DNA of 64,000 nt, taken from Alopecurus myosuroides. Lineage: Eukaryota > Streptophyta > Magnoliopsida > Poales > Poaceae. The position numbers were made by a program, and so were the translations under genes. Positions 33,212-45,529 of the stretch are shown here, piece by piece. Numbering within the stretch: position 1 is the first letter of the stretch; each line of letters begins with the position of its first letter. Location: contig CM054061.1 of the NCBI GenBank assembly GCA_028641055.1, positions 56,124,993 to 56,188,992 on the forward strand. Reading direction: 5' to 3'. The notes beneath the pieces were generated by a model, which was given only the letters and a program-made list of their open reading frames with translations, was not told the DNA's origin and searched no databases.

Positions 33212-35155
33212 GTATCTTGCATACACACCTATAGTTGACTATCTATTTAGATTTGGTGTAGGCATGGACATGGGGGGAATGTTATCTTAACTTTTTTGGT
33301 CTCTCCCTGCACCCATTATGCTAAAATTAAAATTCATCTCTATCTCTATTTTCAGTTCATGAATTCTGAGCTAAAATGCTGAGTAGTGGTAGTGCACCCA
33401 AGATATATCTTCGCGGTGTCACACCATAAAAATCTTACATAGTGGTCTAGGACACCAACCTCTTCATTTTTAAGAGTTGGTTCTTGTTTGCATCTTATTT
33501 GGACTTTATTGCATATGTTTTGCTTTTTGGTGAGTTTGTTAGTTTTAATGGAAAACACACTCAATTTTGGCATTTATTCGATCGCATCTTGCAAGTTTTG
33601 GGTGTGAAGTACCATCCCCAATTTGAGTTTCCAATCCTAGTCCAAATCTTTCCTAAAAACATACTCATCTTGCCACATGTACGTCCCACACTTAAAATCT
33701 GCATTTTCTGAGGTTTTGGGGGCGGAGATTCCGGTATATAACACCGGAGACTCCGGTCTCACTAGAATCTCCGCTCTAAACACGGAAACTCCGGCTATGC
33801 CAAAGACTTCGGCGTTAGGACAGAGACTCCGGTCTCGACGGTTTCTGCAGAGGAATAAAGCGAATCAGGGTGGGGAGTTGCATCATAACTCTACGCCCAC
33901 CCCTGACCCCAAATCCTTCCTACGCCGCCGCCAATCCTTGGAGGTGGTCTCCGGCCGCCGATCTTCGCTGCCGGAAAACCTCCACATCTCCTGCGAGGGA
34001 GCCTTCCCTCCCCGTCTTGGAATCAACCATGAAAGACAAGGGTAAGTTTCCTATTATTTCTCTCTCTAGGTGTAGACCTAGATGGGTTTGGGGTAGTTTC
34101 CTCGATCTCTCATGGTAGATAATCGTTTTGGCGACAATGTAGATAGTAGAAATCATCTAGGGAACCTTTGCACAAAGTTTTGGATATGCAGTCAAATTTT
34201 TCCTGCCTCAGGGACGGATACTCATGTCGTACTAGAGATTCCTCCCCTGAGACCGGAAACTCTGGTGTAGATCAAATTTTGTGTCCAGATTTCCTGGATG
34301 GTTTTTTACTTTGATTTCCTCGACGTGTATTCTTACCCCTATGCTATCCTCATGCTCTGTTTGATTCACAGGAAAGCGCACCAAGGCCTCCTCCTCCAAC
34401 CCCAATGTGCAACCAAGGAGATAACATGCTCATTCTCACAATTACATGAATATTGATCCCGAGTCCAGCGTTACAAGGCAAAACATGGATGTTGAAGAGG
34501 AAGCCGCTAATCAAGAGGTCGGAGGCAAGAAGTTGCCAAGAAGGCTCGTTATGATCGCATCACCACATTGGTTAATCTGAGAACGAGTGAGTTCATGACC
34601 ATGAGAGCGCAACCCTTCTTTTCAATGCCACACACTTCCAATAATGCTCACTTCTAGAGAAAAGATCAAGAGTTGATCATGAAAGAGATATCTGTTGATT
34701 TACGTCATCCGGTTTGTGATCAGAAGGTCCTCGACCTTGATGCTTTGTGAAGCAAGAACTACCTCAAGGACGCGGTTTGGGTTATGAGGAAACTGAATCT
34801 CCAAAAGATCATTGGTACCCAATAGAACTATCTCAGATGTCAAATGGTTCTTTGCAACAGTCACATTTGGTGAAGATGAGGATGTTACCTTGACTTGGAT
34901 GATAGGACCTCTTAAGGATGAGTCTTCTATGAAGATGTTTACCGAGATATTGGGATATGAGTTCCATGATGCTTCTTCAGTTGTTAGGAAGAGGTTGCAT
35001 GTGGCATATGTGGCATAAAACAAGGGTCGTTTGGCTCCTCTTTTATGATAATCCTGCAAGTGTTGTCACCAACAAGGACCTCAAACGCGTACAACATCAT
35101 TCTTTGTATGTTTTTATGCAACATTTCTTCTCAAGCTAGAAATGTTGATGATATT
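33212..35155 (+). other. Degenerate retrotransposon-like DNA with CGGAGACTCCGG words and decayed coding
   Basis: 33715-33845 contains several GAGACTCCGG/CGGAGATTCCGG words, similar in style to the U3 array of the solo LTR at 19590-20115. 34380-35150 encodes scattered pieces of one protein with several stops and shifts (for example SSSNPNVQPRR, ITTLVNLRT, DDPASVVTNKDLK in different frames). I recall similar proteins from unclassified LTR elements of grasses but cannot name the family. Element 3 is inserted at 35156, cutting it off. Confidence 0.4.
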
Positions 35156-36756
35156 TGATACGTCATAAACGTATCCCTACTTTCTGATGTTCCATGTTAT
35201 TTCTTATTGTTTCCCACATGTTTTCTATACACTTTATGTCATTTTTTATCGATTTTCCGGACTAACCTATTGACAAGATGCTACAGAGCCAGTTCCCTAT
35301 TTTCTTCTCTTTTTAGTTTCAAAAAAGTTGGTCTGGAAATATTCCCGGAATTGGAAAATTCGAAGCCCGGAAGTCTTAGAATTCCCGAAGGTTCCACGGA
35401 GTATCGGAGAGACCCGGAGAGGGGCCTCAGGGGGGCACACCACATGGTGTGCCCCCTGGCCACGTCGTGGGGTGGTGTGGGGCCCTCGGGCCTCCACCGC
35501 CTCTGCCATTTCGCCTATTTATTCCCCCGGAGACGTAAACCATAAATATATTCCACTTCGTCCCGAAAAATACCTGAGGCCGCCGTCAACGTCATCCAGA
35601 GATCGGGAGGGTTCTGGAGCTCTACCCGGCACCATGCTGGGAGGGAAATTCATCACCGGAGGGGTCTACACCATCATGCCCTCCTCCAAAGTGATGCGTG
35701 AGTAGTTCATCCCTAGACTACGGGTCCATAACAGTAGCTAGATCGGTGCTCTCTCCACTTTGTACCTCATGTTTAGATCTTTTGAGCTGCCTAACATGCT
35801 CAAGATCATCTTTATGTAATGCTACATGTTGTGTTTGTTGGGATCTGATGAATATTGAATGCTATGTCTTCTAATTATCAATATATCATGTTATCTTCAT
35901 GCATATGTTATTTATGATCTTCCATGCTCTCTGTTATTAGTAGATGCTCTGGCCAAGTAGATGCTGGTAACTCTAAGAGGGAGTATTTATGCTCGATAGT
36001 GGGTTCATGCCTCCTTTGCATCTGTGCTTGAGTGACAGAAACGTGACGGATGGAGGATGTGATGTTGCCATTAGAGAGAGAAAAACAATGCTTTTTCTAA
36101 GGATGATGTTATTGTTTACATTACACACTTTGCTTACTGCAATTATCTGTTGCTTGCAACTTAATACCCAACGTTTGTTCGGATGATATTCGGAGGGTGG
36201 ATTATTAGTCATAGATGCAGTTGGATAACGGTCTATGTATTTTTTTGTAATGCCCACATGAATCACATAGTAATATTTATGTCTTGCATATGCGCTATGG
36301 TGCAGCCTTCATTTCTGTCAATTTCCCGGCTGTAATTTGTTCACCACACATGTTATTTATATTTCACGGAGAGACACCACTAGTGAATTGTGGACCCCGA
36401 TCCATTTTCCTCATACTGATAATACAACCACTGTTTCCACTTCTCTCATACTGCTGCTGTTGTTTTCATACTCTTTTCCACACCATACGTTTAACCTCTT
36501 TGTGTTCAGCAAAACCGGTGAGATTGACAACCTCACTAGTTCGTTGGGGCAAAGTGATTTGATTGTGTTGTGTAAGTTACACGCTTCTTCTGAACCGGTA
36601 GTGCGCCCTGCCATCTGAGTTGCTTCAACCTTCTAAAGTTACTCCTTCCTCCTATTGGTTGATCAAACCTTGGTTTCTTTCTGAGGGAAAACTTCTGTTG
36701 TGCTCATCATACCTTCCTCTTGGGGTTTCCCAACGAGTGCAAGACCTGCACCATCA
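35156..36756 (+). repeat. 5' LTR of element 3 (1601 bp)
   Basis: Begins TGATACGTCATAAACGTATC and ends CTGCACCATCA, followed 10 bp later by the primer site. The length agrees with the 1608 bp measured for element 5. Internal landmarks GTGATGCGTGAGTA and CTACGGGTCCATA (about 35690-35730) recur in element 5 near 57000. Confidence 0.75.
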
Positions 36757-36941
36757 AGCTATTTTCTGGCGCTGCTGCCGGGGAGGAAGAGAATTTCTGA
36801 AAGGGGAGTCCCTCACTTCCAATCTCTTTACTTTGTTTTTGTTTTGCTTATTTTATATTGTTTGCTTCTCTTTATCAAAAACACACAAAAAATAGTTCTT
36901 ATTCTAGTTGTAGTTTTATTCCTGTTTTTAATCTTGTTAAA

Positions 36942-38161
36942 ATGACTCCTCCTGAGAACACTAAGTTGTGTGACTTTACTAGCACCAACAACAATGATTT
37001 CATTAGCACACCTATTTCTCCACTTGCTCCTACTGCTGATTTTATGAGATTAAGCCTGCCTTGTTAAACCTTGTTACGAGAGAGAAAATTTCTGGTGTTA
37101 GTACTGATGATGTTGTTGCCCATCTTAATAATTTTGTTGAACTATGTGAGATGCAAAAATATAAATATGTAGATGGAGATATTATTAAACTAAAATTGTT
37201 TCGTTTCTCTTTGAGAGGAAGAGCTAAAGAATGGTTTCTATCTTTGCCTAGAAATAGTATTGATTTTTGGACTAAGTGTAAAGATGCTTTCATTGGAAAA
37301 TATTATCCTCCTGCTAAGATTATATCTTTAAGAGGTAGCATTATGAATTTTAAGAAACTTGATAATGAGCATGTTGCTAAAGCTGGGGAAATTATGAAAT
37401 CTTTAGTAAAGAGTTGTCCCACTCATGGACTGACTACCTGGATGATCATCCAAACCTTTTATGCAGGTCTGAATTTTTCTTCAAGAAACCTTATGGATTC
37501 AGCTGCTGGAGGAACCTTTATGTCCATGGCCTTAGGGTCATCAACAAAGCTTCTTGATAATATGATGGTAAATTATTCTGAATGGCATACTTAGAGAGCT
37601 ACAACTGGTAAGAAGGTAAATTATGTTGAAGAAACCTCCTCTTTGAGTGGTAGGCTTGATGCTATTATGTATATGCTTGTTAATGGCCATGCTCCTATTG
37701 ATCCAAACAATGTTCTCTTAGTCTCTTTGGTTTCTCAAGAAGAGCATGTTGATGTGAACTTCATTAAAAATAACAATTTCAACAACAATGCTTATAGAAA
37801 TAATTTTGGTAGCAACAATTATAGGCCATATCCTCCTAATAATAGAAATTCTTATGGTATTTCTTATGGTAACTCCTATAACAGCAACAAAATTTTACCC
37901 TCTGATCTTGAGAACATGCTTAAGAATTTTATTAGTACACAAACTGCTTTCAATAAATCTGTTGAGGAAAATTTTGGCAAAATTGATGTTCTTGCTTCTA
38001 AAGTTGATAGCCTTGCTCTTGGTGTTGATTTTATGAAACTAAAGGTTATGCCTCGTGATGTTAAAGAAAGTAAAACTTTAAATGCTATTCAAATTCGAAT
38101 TGATGATAATGCTAGAATGTTAGCTGAATTGCATGCTAGATGGGAAAAGAAGATGAGATAG
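36942..38161 (+). pseudogene. gag of Athila-like element 3, broken
   Basis: ATG at 36942 follows the primer site by about 160 bp. A frameshift lies near 37060. The gag core then runs 37061-37591 (FSLRGRAKEWFLSLP, FIGKYYPPAK), a TAG interrupts at 37592, and the same frame continues through an Asn/Tyr-rich stretch and NMLKNFISTQTAFNKSVEEN to 38161. Gag forms the particle that packages element RNA. Confidence 0.8.
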
Positions 38162-38544
38162 CTAGAAAGAATAATATAGCTAATGTTTGCACCATTACCA
38201 CCACTAGTAAAACTGAAGCTTCTCGTGCTAGAAAACCTTCTACTATCAATGGTACAGTAATTCGTGTTGGAAACACTCCCACTTCTGCTATTATAAATGC
38301 AAAATTGTCTGAAACAACTAAAAATGCTTCTGATAATAGTGCTGAAATTTTTAGAAACATGGGAGACAATAGTCCCATTATCTTTGATACAAATTATCTT
38401 GACTTGGATGATTGCAACATAACTGAAGTGATTAAGTTCTTGCAAAATCTTTCTAGTTGTCCTAATGCTAGTTCTCTGAATATGGCTTTCACAAAACATA
38501 TTACAAATGCTCTCATGCAATTAGAGAGGATGAATTAAGATGTG

Positions 38545-38966
38545 AAGGCTATATCCCTAGGAAGCTAGATGCTGGATGGGTACCTATTATTAAAATGAAA
38601 TTGAATGATTTTGATGGCAATTCTCTATGTGATCTTGGTGCTAGTATCTCTGTTATGCCCAAGAAACTCTATGATATTCTTGATTTACCACCATTGGAAC
38701 CTTGTTATTTGGATATTCGTCTTATTGATAATGTTAGAAAGAAACCTTTGGGGAGAGTTGATGATGTTCTTATCATGGTTAATAATAATCTTGTCCCCGT
38801 TGATTTTTTTGTCTTGAATATTGAATGCAATGCTTCTTCTCCAATTGTTTTGGGAAGACCTTGTCTTAGAACTGTTGGTGCTATTATTGATATGAAAGAG
38901 GGGAACATTAAATTTCAGTTCCCACTCAAGAAAGGTATGGAACACTTTCCTAGAAAGAGAATGTAG
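38545..38966 (+). pseudogene. Aspartic protease of element 3
   Basis: Contains LCDLGASISVMPKKLYDIL (active-site DxGAS form used by Athila-like elements) and VLGRPCLRTVGAIIDMKEG, ending at RKRM before TAG at 38964. The active-site Asp is kept, unlike in element 1. The frame is separated from gag by a linker frame (38140-38538) in another phase, so it would not be made as one protein from this copy. Confidence 0.7.
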
Positions 38967-39054
38967 TTGCCCTTTGATTCATTTATTCAAAAAAGTTACA
39001 ATTTGGATGCTTCTTCACTTGAAAATACTTGATTCCATTTTTCTGGGCCTAGCT

Positions 39055-41905
39055 AAAAGGCGTTAAAGAAAAGCACTTCTTGTGAGATAACCCATGGTTT
39101 TTTTTAGCTTTGTTTTTCTATGTTTTCTTTGATTCAAGGGGTTGTATACTTCTGTAGCAACTCCTTTGTATCTTTATTTTATTGTTTTAGTAGTGCCAAG
39201 TAAAGTTTCTGACGAGAGTTGGAGTTGGTTTTTGGATTCCTGCGCAGAAAACAGAATTCTTCTGTTCACCGTCCAAAATTGTCAAAAATCCAGGAAGATC
39301 AGAATGACCTGAAATGTTTTGTGCTTATTCCTCGGCTAATTACGCAACTTTTTTGTTTTTTAAGTTTTTCGATTTGAGAAGGTTAAGTGCCTCAAAAAAA
39401 ATCGTCTTTACAGATTGTTCTGGTTTTGCCAGATTCTGCCATTTTTCTTGCATTGGCACTTTTGCGATGTCAAGTGGATTTCTTTGCTTCACGAAACATC
39501 AGTGGCTGTAGCTAATATTTAAAAGTATCGATAGCACTTGTTCCATACAGAACCCATGGATTTTCTAATGTTGCACTAACCCTCTAATGTGAATTACTGT
39601 TTGAGTATGGTGTGAAGGAAGTTTTCAAGTGTCAAGAGAAGAGGTGATATATGTGATCAAGATAAGTGCAAGGTCAAAGCTTGGGGATGCCCCCAAGGTT
39701 CATCCAATAATATTTTTAGAAGACTCAAGCATCTAAGCTTGGGGATGCCCAAGACATCCCATTCTTCATCAACTATCTATCAGGTCACTTCTCGTGAAAC
39801 TATATTTTTATTCGGTCACATCATATTAAGTTTACTTGGAGCTTCTGTTTGTTTTTATTTTGTTTTCCTTGCTTCAATAATATCATTGGACCTAGCATCC
39901 TTCTTTGGGAGAGAGACACGCTCCACTTTTTCATTTGAATACTTGCTATGCTAGTATTCTTAGTTTTTCTTCTAGTTACTGCAAAAAAATTCATGTTCAA
40001 CTCTTGTTTTCATTGCATCTCTTATTCAGATCTGTTAGTTTTAGTATTGTTATGTGAGTACTCTCATGTTTGCTTGCTGTAGCATGTAGAGAATTTTTGT
40101 TAAAGCATGTTTTGTATGGTGCTTGTTGAAAAAAGAAACTGCTGCTTGAAGTAGAATTTTTAATGGTGCAATCAGAAGCTTGTATAGATTGTGTCTAGAA
40201 CTTTTTCATATCATGATAGATGTTATTTTAGTTTTAAAGCCTTATGGTTGTTGAGTAGCATGGTTAGTCTCAAATAGCTGAGAGTGTTTAATGTGCCATT
40301 TAAATAATCATGAGTTGTTTTTGTCAAATTGAAGCATAAATTTGCGGTATTCTCCTTTGAACGTTTTATTTGGTTGACTTGGCGCATGCTCACACCATGT
40401 TTAGACTATGAACCAGTCTCTAAAAGACTGGGAGCGAGAAATCAAGAGAGCAATAATGGCCATAATCATGCATAGAGACAAAAACATTATTAATCAAAGC
40501 ATAACGGGTATTACAAGTTAAAAACTAAATGATCATAGAGGCTATAAGTGACTGGTTTGTAGTCATAAACATGGTGTAAGCATGTGCCAACTCAACCAAA
40601 TAAAGCATTTGAAGGAGAACGCCACAAATTTATGCTTCAATGTGATAAAAACAACTCATGATTCTTTTAGTGGAACATTAAGCACTCTCAGCTATTTGAA
40701 ACAAGTCATGCTACAAGAACAACTACTAAGAATATAATTAAAAAATATCTAACATGACATAAAAAGTCTAGCCACAGTCTATACGAGCTTCTTTCTGCAC
40801 CGTTATAAGCACGAAAATTATACTACTGCTTTCCAACACCAATCATTTTATACTAAACAAAAACTCTCCAAGAGATATAGCAATGAAACAAGAGAGTCGT
40901 AATACTAGTCTACTAGAACTAACAACTCTGAATAAGAGATGCATGAAAAACAAGAGCTAAAAGGATTTGCAGCAGCTAGAAGAAAAACTAAGAATACGAG
41001 CATGTAAGAAAACGAGTATCCATATGAAAAAGTGGAGCGTGTCTCTCTCCCACACAAGAATTCTGGGTTCCAACTATTTTTATTGCAGCAAGGAAAACAA
41101 AAGAAAAGAAAACAAAAACAAACAGACGCTCCAAATAAAGTGCATATGATGTGATCGAATAAAAATATAGTTTCACTAAAAGTGACCTGATAAGCGGTTG
41201 ATGAAGAAGGGGATGCCCAAGCTTAGATGCTTGAGTCTCCTTGGAATTTTCTGGGATGAACCACAGGGGCATCCCAAGCTTTGTCTTTTCACTCGTCTTG
41301 ATCATATTATATCACCCTCTTCTCTTGACCCTTGAAAACTTTCTTCACACCAAACCGAACGTAATTCTCATTAGAGGGTTAGTGCACAATCAAAAATTCA
41401 CATGTTCTCCTTGAACACAAGCATTATTAATACTTTTTAAACATTAGCTACAGCCACTGATGTTTTGTAGAGCAAAGAAATCTACTCGACATAGTAAAAG
41501 AGAGAATGCAAGTAAAAAGGCAGAATCTGTCAAAACCAGAACAGTCTGTATGACGATTTTTTTCGGGGCACTTACGTTGCTCAAATTGAAAAACGTAAAA
41601 CTAGAAAAAGTTTCGGAAATAGCTTAGGATTAAGTCCAAAAAATTTCAGGTCATTCTGATCTTTCGGGAATTTATACGATTTTAAACAGTGGACAGCAGA
41701 AATTTGTTTCCTGTGCAGAAATCCAAATCTAACCTGAACTTTTCACTAGAGACTTTACTTGGCACAAAAAATGCGAGAAAATAAAGATACAAAGGAGTTG
41801 CTACAGAAGTAAACAACACCTTGAATCAAAGAAAACAGAGAAAAAGAATGGAAAAAATTAAACCATGGGTTATCTTCCGAGAAGTGCTTTTCTTTAAAGC
41901 CTTTT
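39055..41905. repeat. Large inverted repeat (arms about 1.36 kb, loop about 131 bp)
   Basis: The 3' region of element 3 (39055-40418) and that of element 4 (41905-40550, opposite strand) are homologous and face each other. Shared landmarks include AGATAACCCATGG, GATTCAAGG(T/G)GTTGT, TTGGTTGACTTGGC and CCATGTTTA. The tips are CCAGTC (40413-40418) and GACTGG (40550-40555). The loop is extra element 4 sequence that starts AAAAGACTGGGAGC, so the junction itself also shows a small CCAGTCT/AGACTGG palindrome. Confidence 0.75.
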
Positions 41906-44900
41906 AGCTAGGCATGATAATTTGAGAATATGCTCACATAAGAAATATGAATTGAAGCAAAAGAGAGCATCAAGAAGCAACTATAAAACAAATTTAAGTC
42001 TAACCCACTTCCTATGAAAGATAATCTTGTATAAAAACAAGTCATGAAAGCACAAAGTAGCAAGCATAGGAAAGTAAAACAAGTGCAACTTTAAAGTTTT
42101 CAACATAAAAATGGGAAACTTAATATTATTGAGATACATAAAACCATGTTTCCTTCTCTCATAATAACTTTCAGGATAATCATGAATAAAATTAACAATA
42201 TAACTATCACATAAAATATTCTTATCATGAGCCACATTCACAAAAGAATTATTACTCTCCACATAAGCATAGTCATTCTCATTAATAGTAGTGGGAGAAA
42301 ATTCAACAAAATAGCTATCATTATTATTCTCGTTACCATAATCATAAAATATAGGAGGCATATTGTAATAATATAGTTTTCTCCTCAATAGTAGGTGGAT
42401 TGAAAATATCATATTCATCATTGTAACCATCATAAAGAACTCCAACATGATAGACAAGTTGTATATTAGAGAGATGGTTTTGGGTAATCCCTCCATAACT
42501 ATGACAAGTTTCATGAGGATAATTGTAATCATAGCCTATGTTATAGAATATTTTATAATAGTTATCAAAGACTGGAGAAATAGTATCATCATAAGCAATA
42601 TAATAGTTATCTTCCAAAGTGTGTTCATTTGTAAACGTATCATCGTTTTTACTAGAAGGATATGTATCAAGCATATAATCATTAGTAGCAAAAGGATTTT
42701 CAAACACATCATCATTGGAAGGAACATCGATGGTACTAATAGTACAACAATTATTATCATCATTTTCAGAACTGGGACCAAAGATATTTTCAATATCAAA
42801 AGTAGTATGTTTCTCCCAATCATGATCACTTTCATAAATAACAGGCTTAGGAAAATCATCGAGTTCAGACTCATCAGAAAAAACTATAATAGGAGCGACA
42901 TGCTTAGGGGGGGATACCGTTACCTCTGTCCTATTACCCCTCTTATTTTTCTTCTTGTTCTTCCTCTTCCCCTCTTTAGGAGGGAGAGGCTTGAAAGGAA
43001 GCTTCTCCACATACCCTGGTTTATAGTCAGAAACCATAGAAAAACTTTGGAGGATTCCTCCTCTTCATTAATAAGAACAAAACAAATATTAGTCCTATCA
43101 TATTTTGGTAAAGTCTCCTCTTTTATCATATTTTATATGTAAGTATTTGCGTGGAAATTATTGACACAATAAAGATGACAACCATGTAGGACACTATTCA
43201 TATCAAGATCACTCATATCTACCAAAGAAGTTTTTCTTGATAACTTTTCACACCCCAAAAAATAATGTAAGTTCATCATGCTGATTAGGAGTGATCATGT
43301 CATCACAATACAAACTTGCAGTACTCATTGGATTCTAAAGGCTATTATTACAACCAGCATTAAAAATTGAAATGATCCACTTTACAGCAAAGTTCACAAA
43401 TAAAAGGATAGAGGGCACAAACTTTTTCACCAAGATCATCTAAATCCCTGTACCACGTTCTAGTTTTTTCATTCCTATGATGGATACAATATTATTCTTC
43501 GATTTGATTCTTTTCACAAGGTCTAAGTGATCCACAAAAATTAACATGCTTATAAGAAATAGTACTTTCAAAAGTCTGAGCATGTTTATTACAATCATTA
43601 ATAATATTTTCATTTTTCATGAAAGTGTCTTTAAAAGGTTCATGATATGTGTCCCAATTTTCTTTAGGAACATTAATATGAGAAGCAAAGGATCTATACG
43701 AACCAACAATCATTTGAGGATAAAGACCATATTTAGCACTAAGCTCTTGAAAAATCAGCAGTTTGAGCGAAAGACTTAATGCAATCATACTCATAGTTTA
43801 TATCTGATTCTTTACCTTTGTCGTTATTACAATATTCATTATTGTTTTGAATTGTTTCAAGAAGATCCCATTTAGCTTCAACCTTCTTACTTGAGAAATA
43901 ACCCTCTGGACATGCATCTAGATAATCCCTGTAATGTTCTGAAAGCCTTGCATAAAAATTAGTAACAATATTTCCTTAGGAAGCTCATGGTTAGGACATT
44001 TGAGTATTAATGTTTTAGGTCTTCCCCAAGATTGCGCAATGCTTTCTCCATCACGAGGAAAATAATTATAAATGTAATTCCTATCTAAATACAGTTCATG
44101 AGAAGAATAAAATTTAGAGTAAAATAGAGATTCAAACTCCTTCCACTCCAAATGATGAGGATCATCTAGTAGATCATACCACTCCATTGCTTTGTCCCTA
44201 AGTGACAAAGAGAATAGCCTCCTCTTAACTTGGTCCATTGAAATACATGCACACTTGAACAACTCGCATATTTCATGTATAAAGAGTAAATGATCACTAG
44301 GATGGACAGTTCCATGTCCAAAATAGCAGTTATTCATAACACATTCAACAATTTACATAGGTATTTTAAAAGGAATACTTTCAGCGGGAGGATCACAAGG
44401 ATTTATCACGTATGGTAGATAAAGTATCATCATAGAAAATTTTCTCCTCTAAAGCAGGGGAACTAAAAAGATCATTTTTTATAAAAACTAGTTTCCCCAA
44501 GCTTAGACTTTTCCATAGCATTAGAAATAATGGTATCCAAAGAATTAATGCTAATAACATTGCTATCACTATTATGCAAACAAAATTCGATAGTTTTTTT
44601 AAAAAAATTCTTCAAAAGCACCATGTCCTAATTCAAGATAAAGATTATAAAGCTCTCTCATATTTTTGTTGTTTTCCATTAAGCCTAAAGATAAGAACAT
44701 GGAACAAGTAAAAATAAGCCTAACTAGTGAAAATAAAAACAAGAAATAAAAAGATATAGTTACAGAATCGAAAGGAAATAACTTTGAGCACTCATAACAA
44801 AACCACTTGAGTAGCATAACAGATGAAGAGTAACATCTACTTATTCAACTAGATTACAAAGCCCATGATCACATAAAGATCACACCATGGGAGAGAGAGA

Positions 44901-45517
44901 TCATACACATAGCTACCAGTAGATCCCTCATCCTCGGGGGAGAATTACTCCCTCCTCATCATGGGAGTCAGCAACGGCGATGGAGATGGCGGTGGAGTCG
45001 ATGGAGATGGCTCCAGGGGCACTTCCCCGTCCCGGTAGGGTGCCAGAACAAAGATTTCTGTCCCCCGAAACTTGTTGTCGGCGGCGGCGGAGCTACGGAA
45101 CTTTTTGTGGAAGGAGGCTGATTATTTTAGGATTTATGAATCGGGGGAATAAATAGGCGAAAGGGCAACATTGGTGGGCGCCTGAGGGGCCCACACCACT
45201 AGCTGGCGTGGCCAGGGGGAGCCCACGTGGCCATATGGTCTGGCTGATCCCCTTTCCCCCTCCGGGTCTCCTTTGGACTCCGTTGACGTGCCGGGAATTC
45301 TAAGACTCTAGGATTATGTTTCGTCCAATTACGAGAATATTTCCAGAACACATTTTCTAAAACCAAAAATAGTAGAAAACAAGAACTGGCGCTGTGGCAT
45401 CTTGTCAATAGGTTAGTCACAGAAAATCAATAAAAATGACATAAAGTGTATAGGAAACATGTAGGCATGAAAACAACATGGAACATCAGAAATTATGGAT
45501 ACGTTTATGACATATCA
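40419..45517 (-). mobile_element. Athila-like element 4 (minus strand), different internal region
   Basis: On the minus strand it begins TGATATGTCATAAACGTATC at 45517 with an LTR like those of elements 1, 3 and 5, and ends in the shared 3' region at the foldback junction. The internal part differs from element 3: another gag (44337-43918) and an Asn/Asp/Tyr-rich frame (43037-41981) replace the gag-protease seen there. No primer site, 3' LTR or pol was found. It is a second non-autonomous subfamily sharing LTR and 3' region. Confidence 0.65.
41981..44337 (-). pseudogene. gag-like and Asn/Tyr-rich coding remnants of element 4
   Basis: 44337-43918 is gag-like (LFSLSLRDKAMEWYDLLDD, FYSKFYSSHELYLDRNYIYN). 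A short remnant (43794-43492) follows. 43037-42342 has a Lys-rich patch (KEGKRKNKKKNKRGNR), then IIVFSDESELDDFP and a long Asn/Asp/Tyr-rich section. 42532-41981 continues in another frame to a hydrophobic end (HRKWVRLKFVL). The last two overlap in a way that implies one frameshift near 42370. I know this protein type only from grass retrotransposon annotations; it has no recognised domain. Confidence 0.55.
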
Positions 45518-45529
45518 GGCTTAAAAAGA

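Larger units (their letters stand above)
35156..40418 (+). mobile_element. Athila-like element 3: 5' LTR, gag, protease, 3' region; no 3' LTR
   Basis: LTR 35156-36756, primer site TGGCGCTGCTGCCGGGG (36767-36783), gag 36942-38161, protease to 38966, then about 1.45 kb of 3' non-coding DNA that stops at 40418. At that point it meets element 4 in opposite orientation. Reverse transcriptase and integrase are absent and no 3' LTR is present. Gag-protease-only elements of this LTR family presumably depend on related autonomous copies. Confidence 0.75.

Noticed and set aside
35151..45522. Elements 3 and 4 as a single inserted palindromic retroelement
   Set aside because: The 5-bp flanks (ATATT left, GGCTT right) do not match, and the internal coding regions differ; a rearrangement remains possible but a single insertion is not supported.
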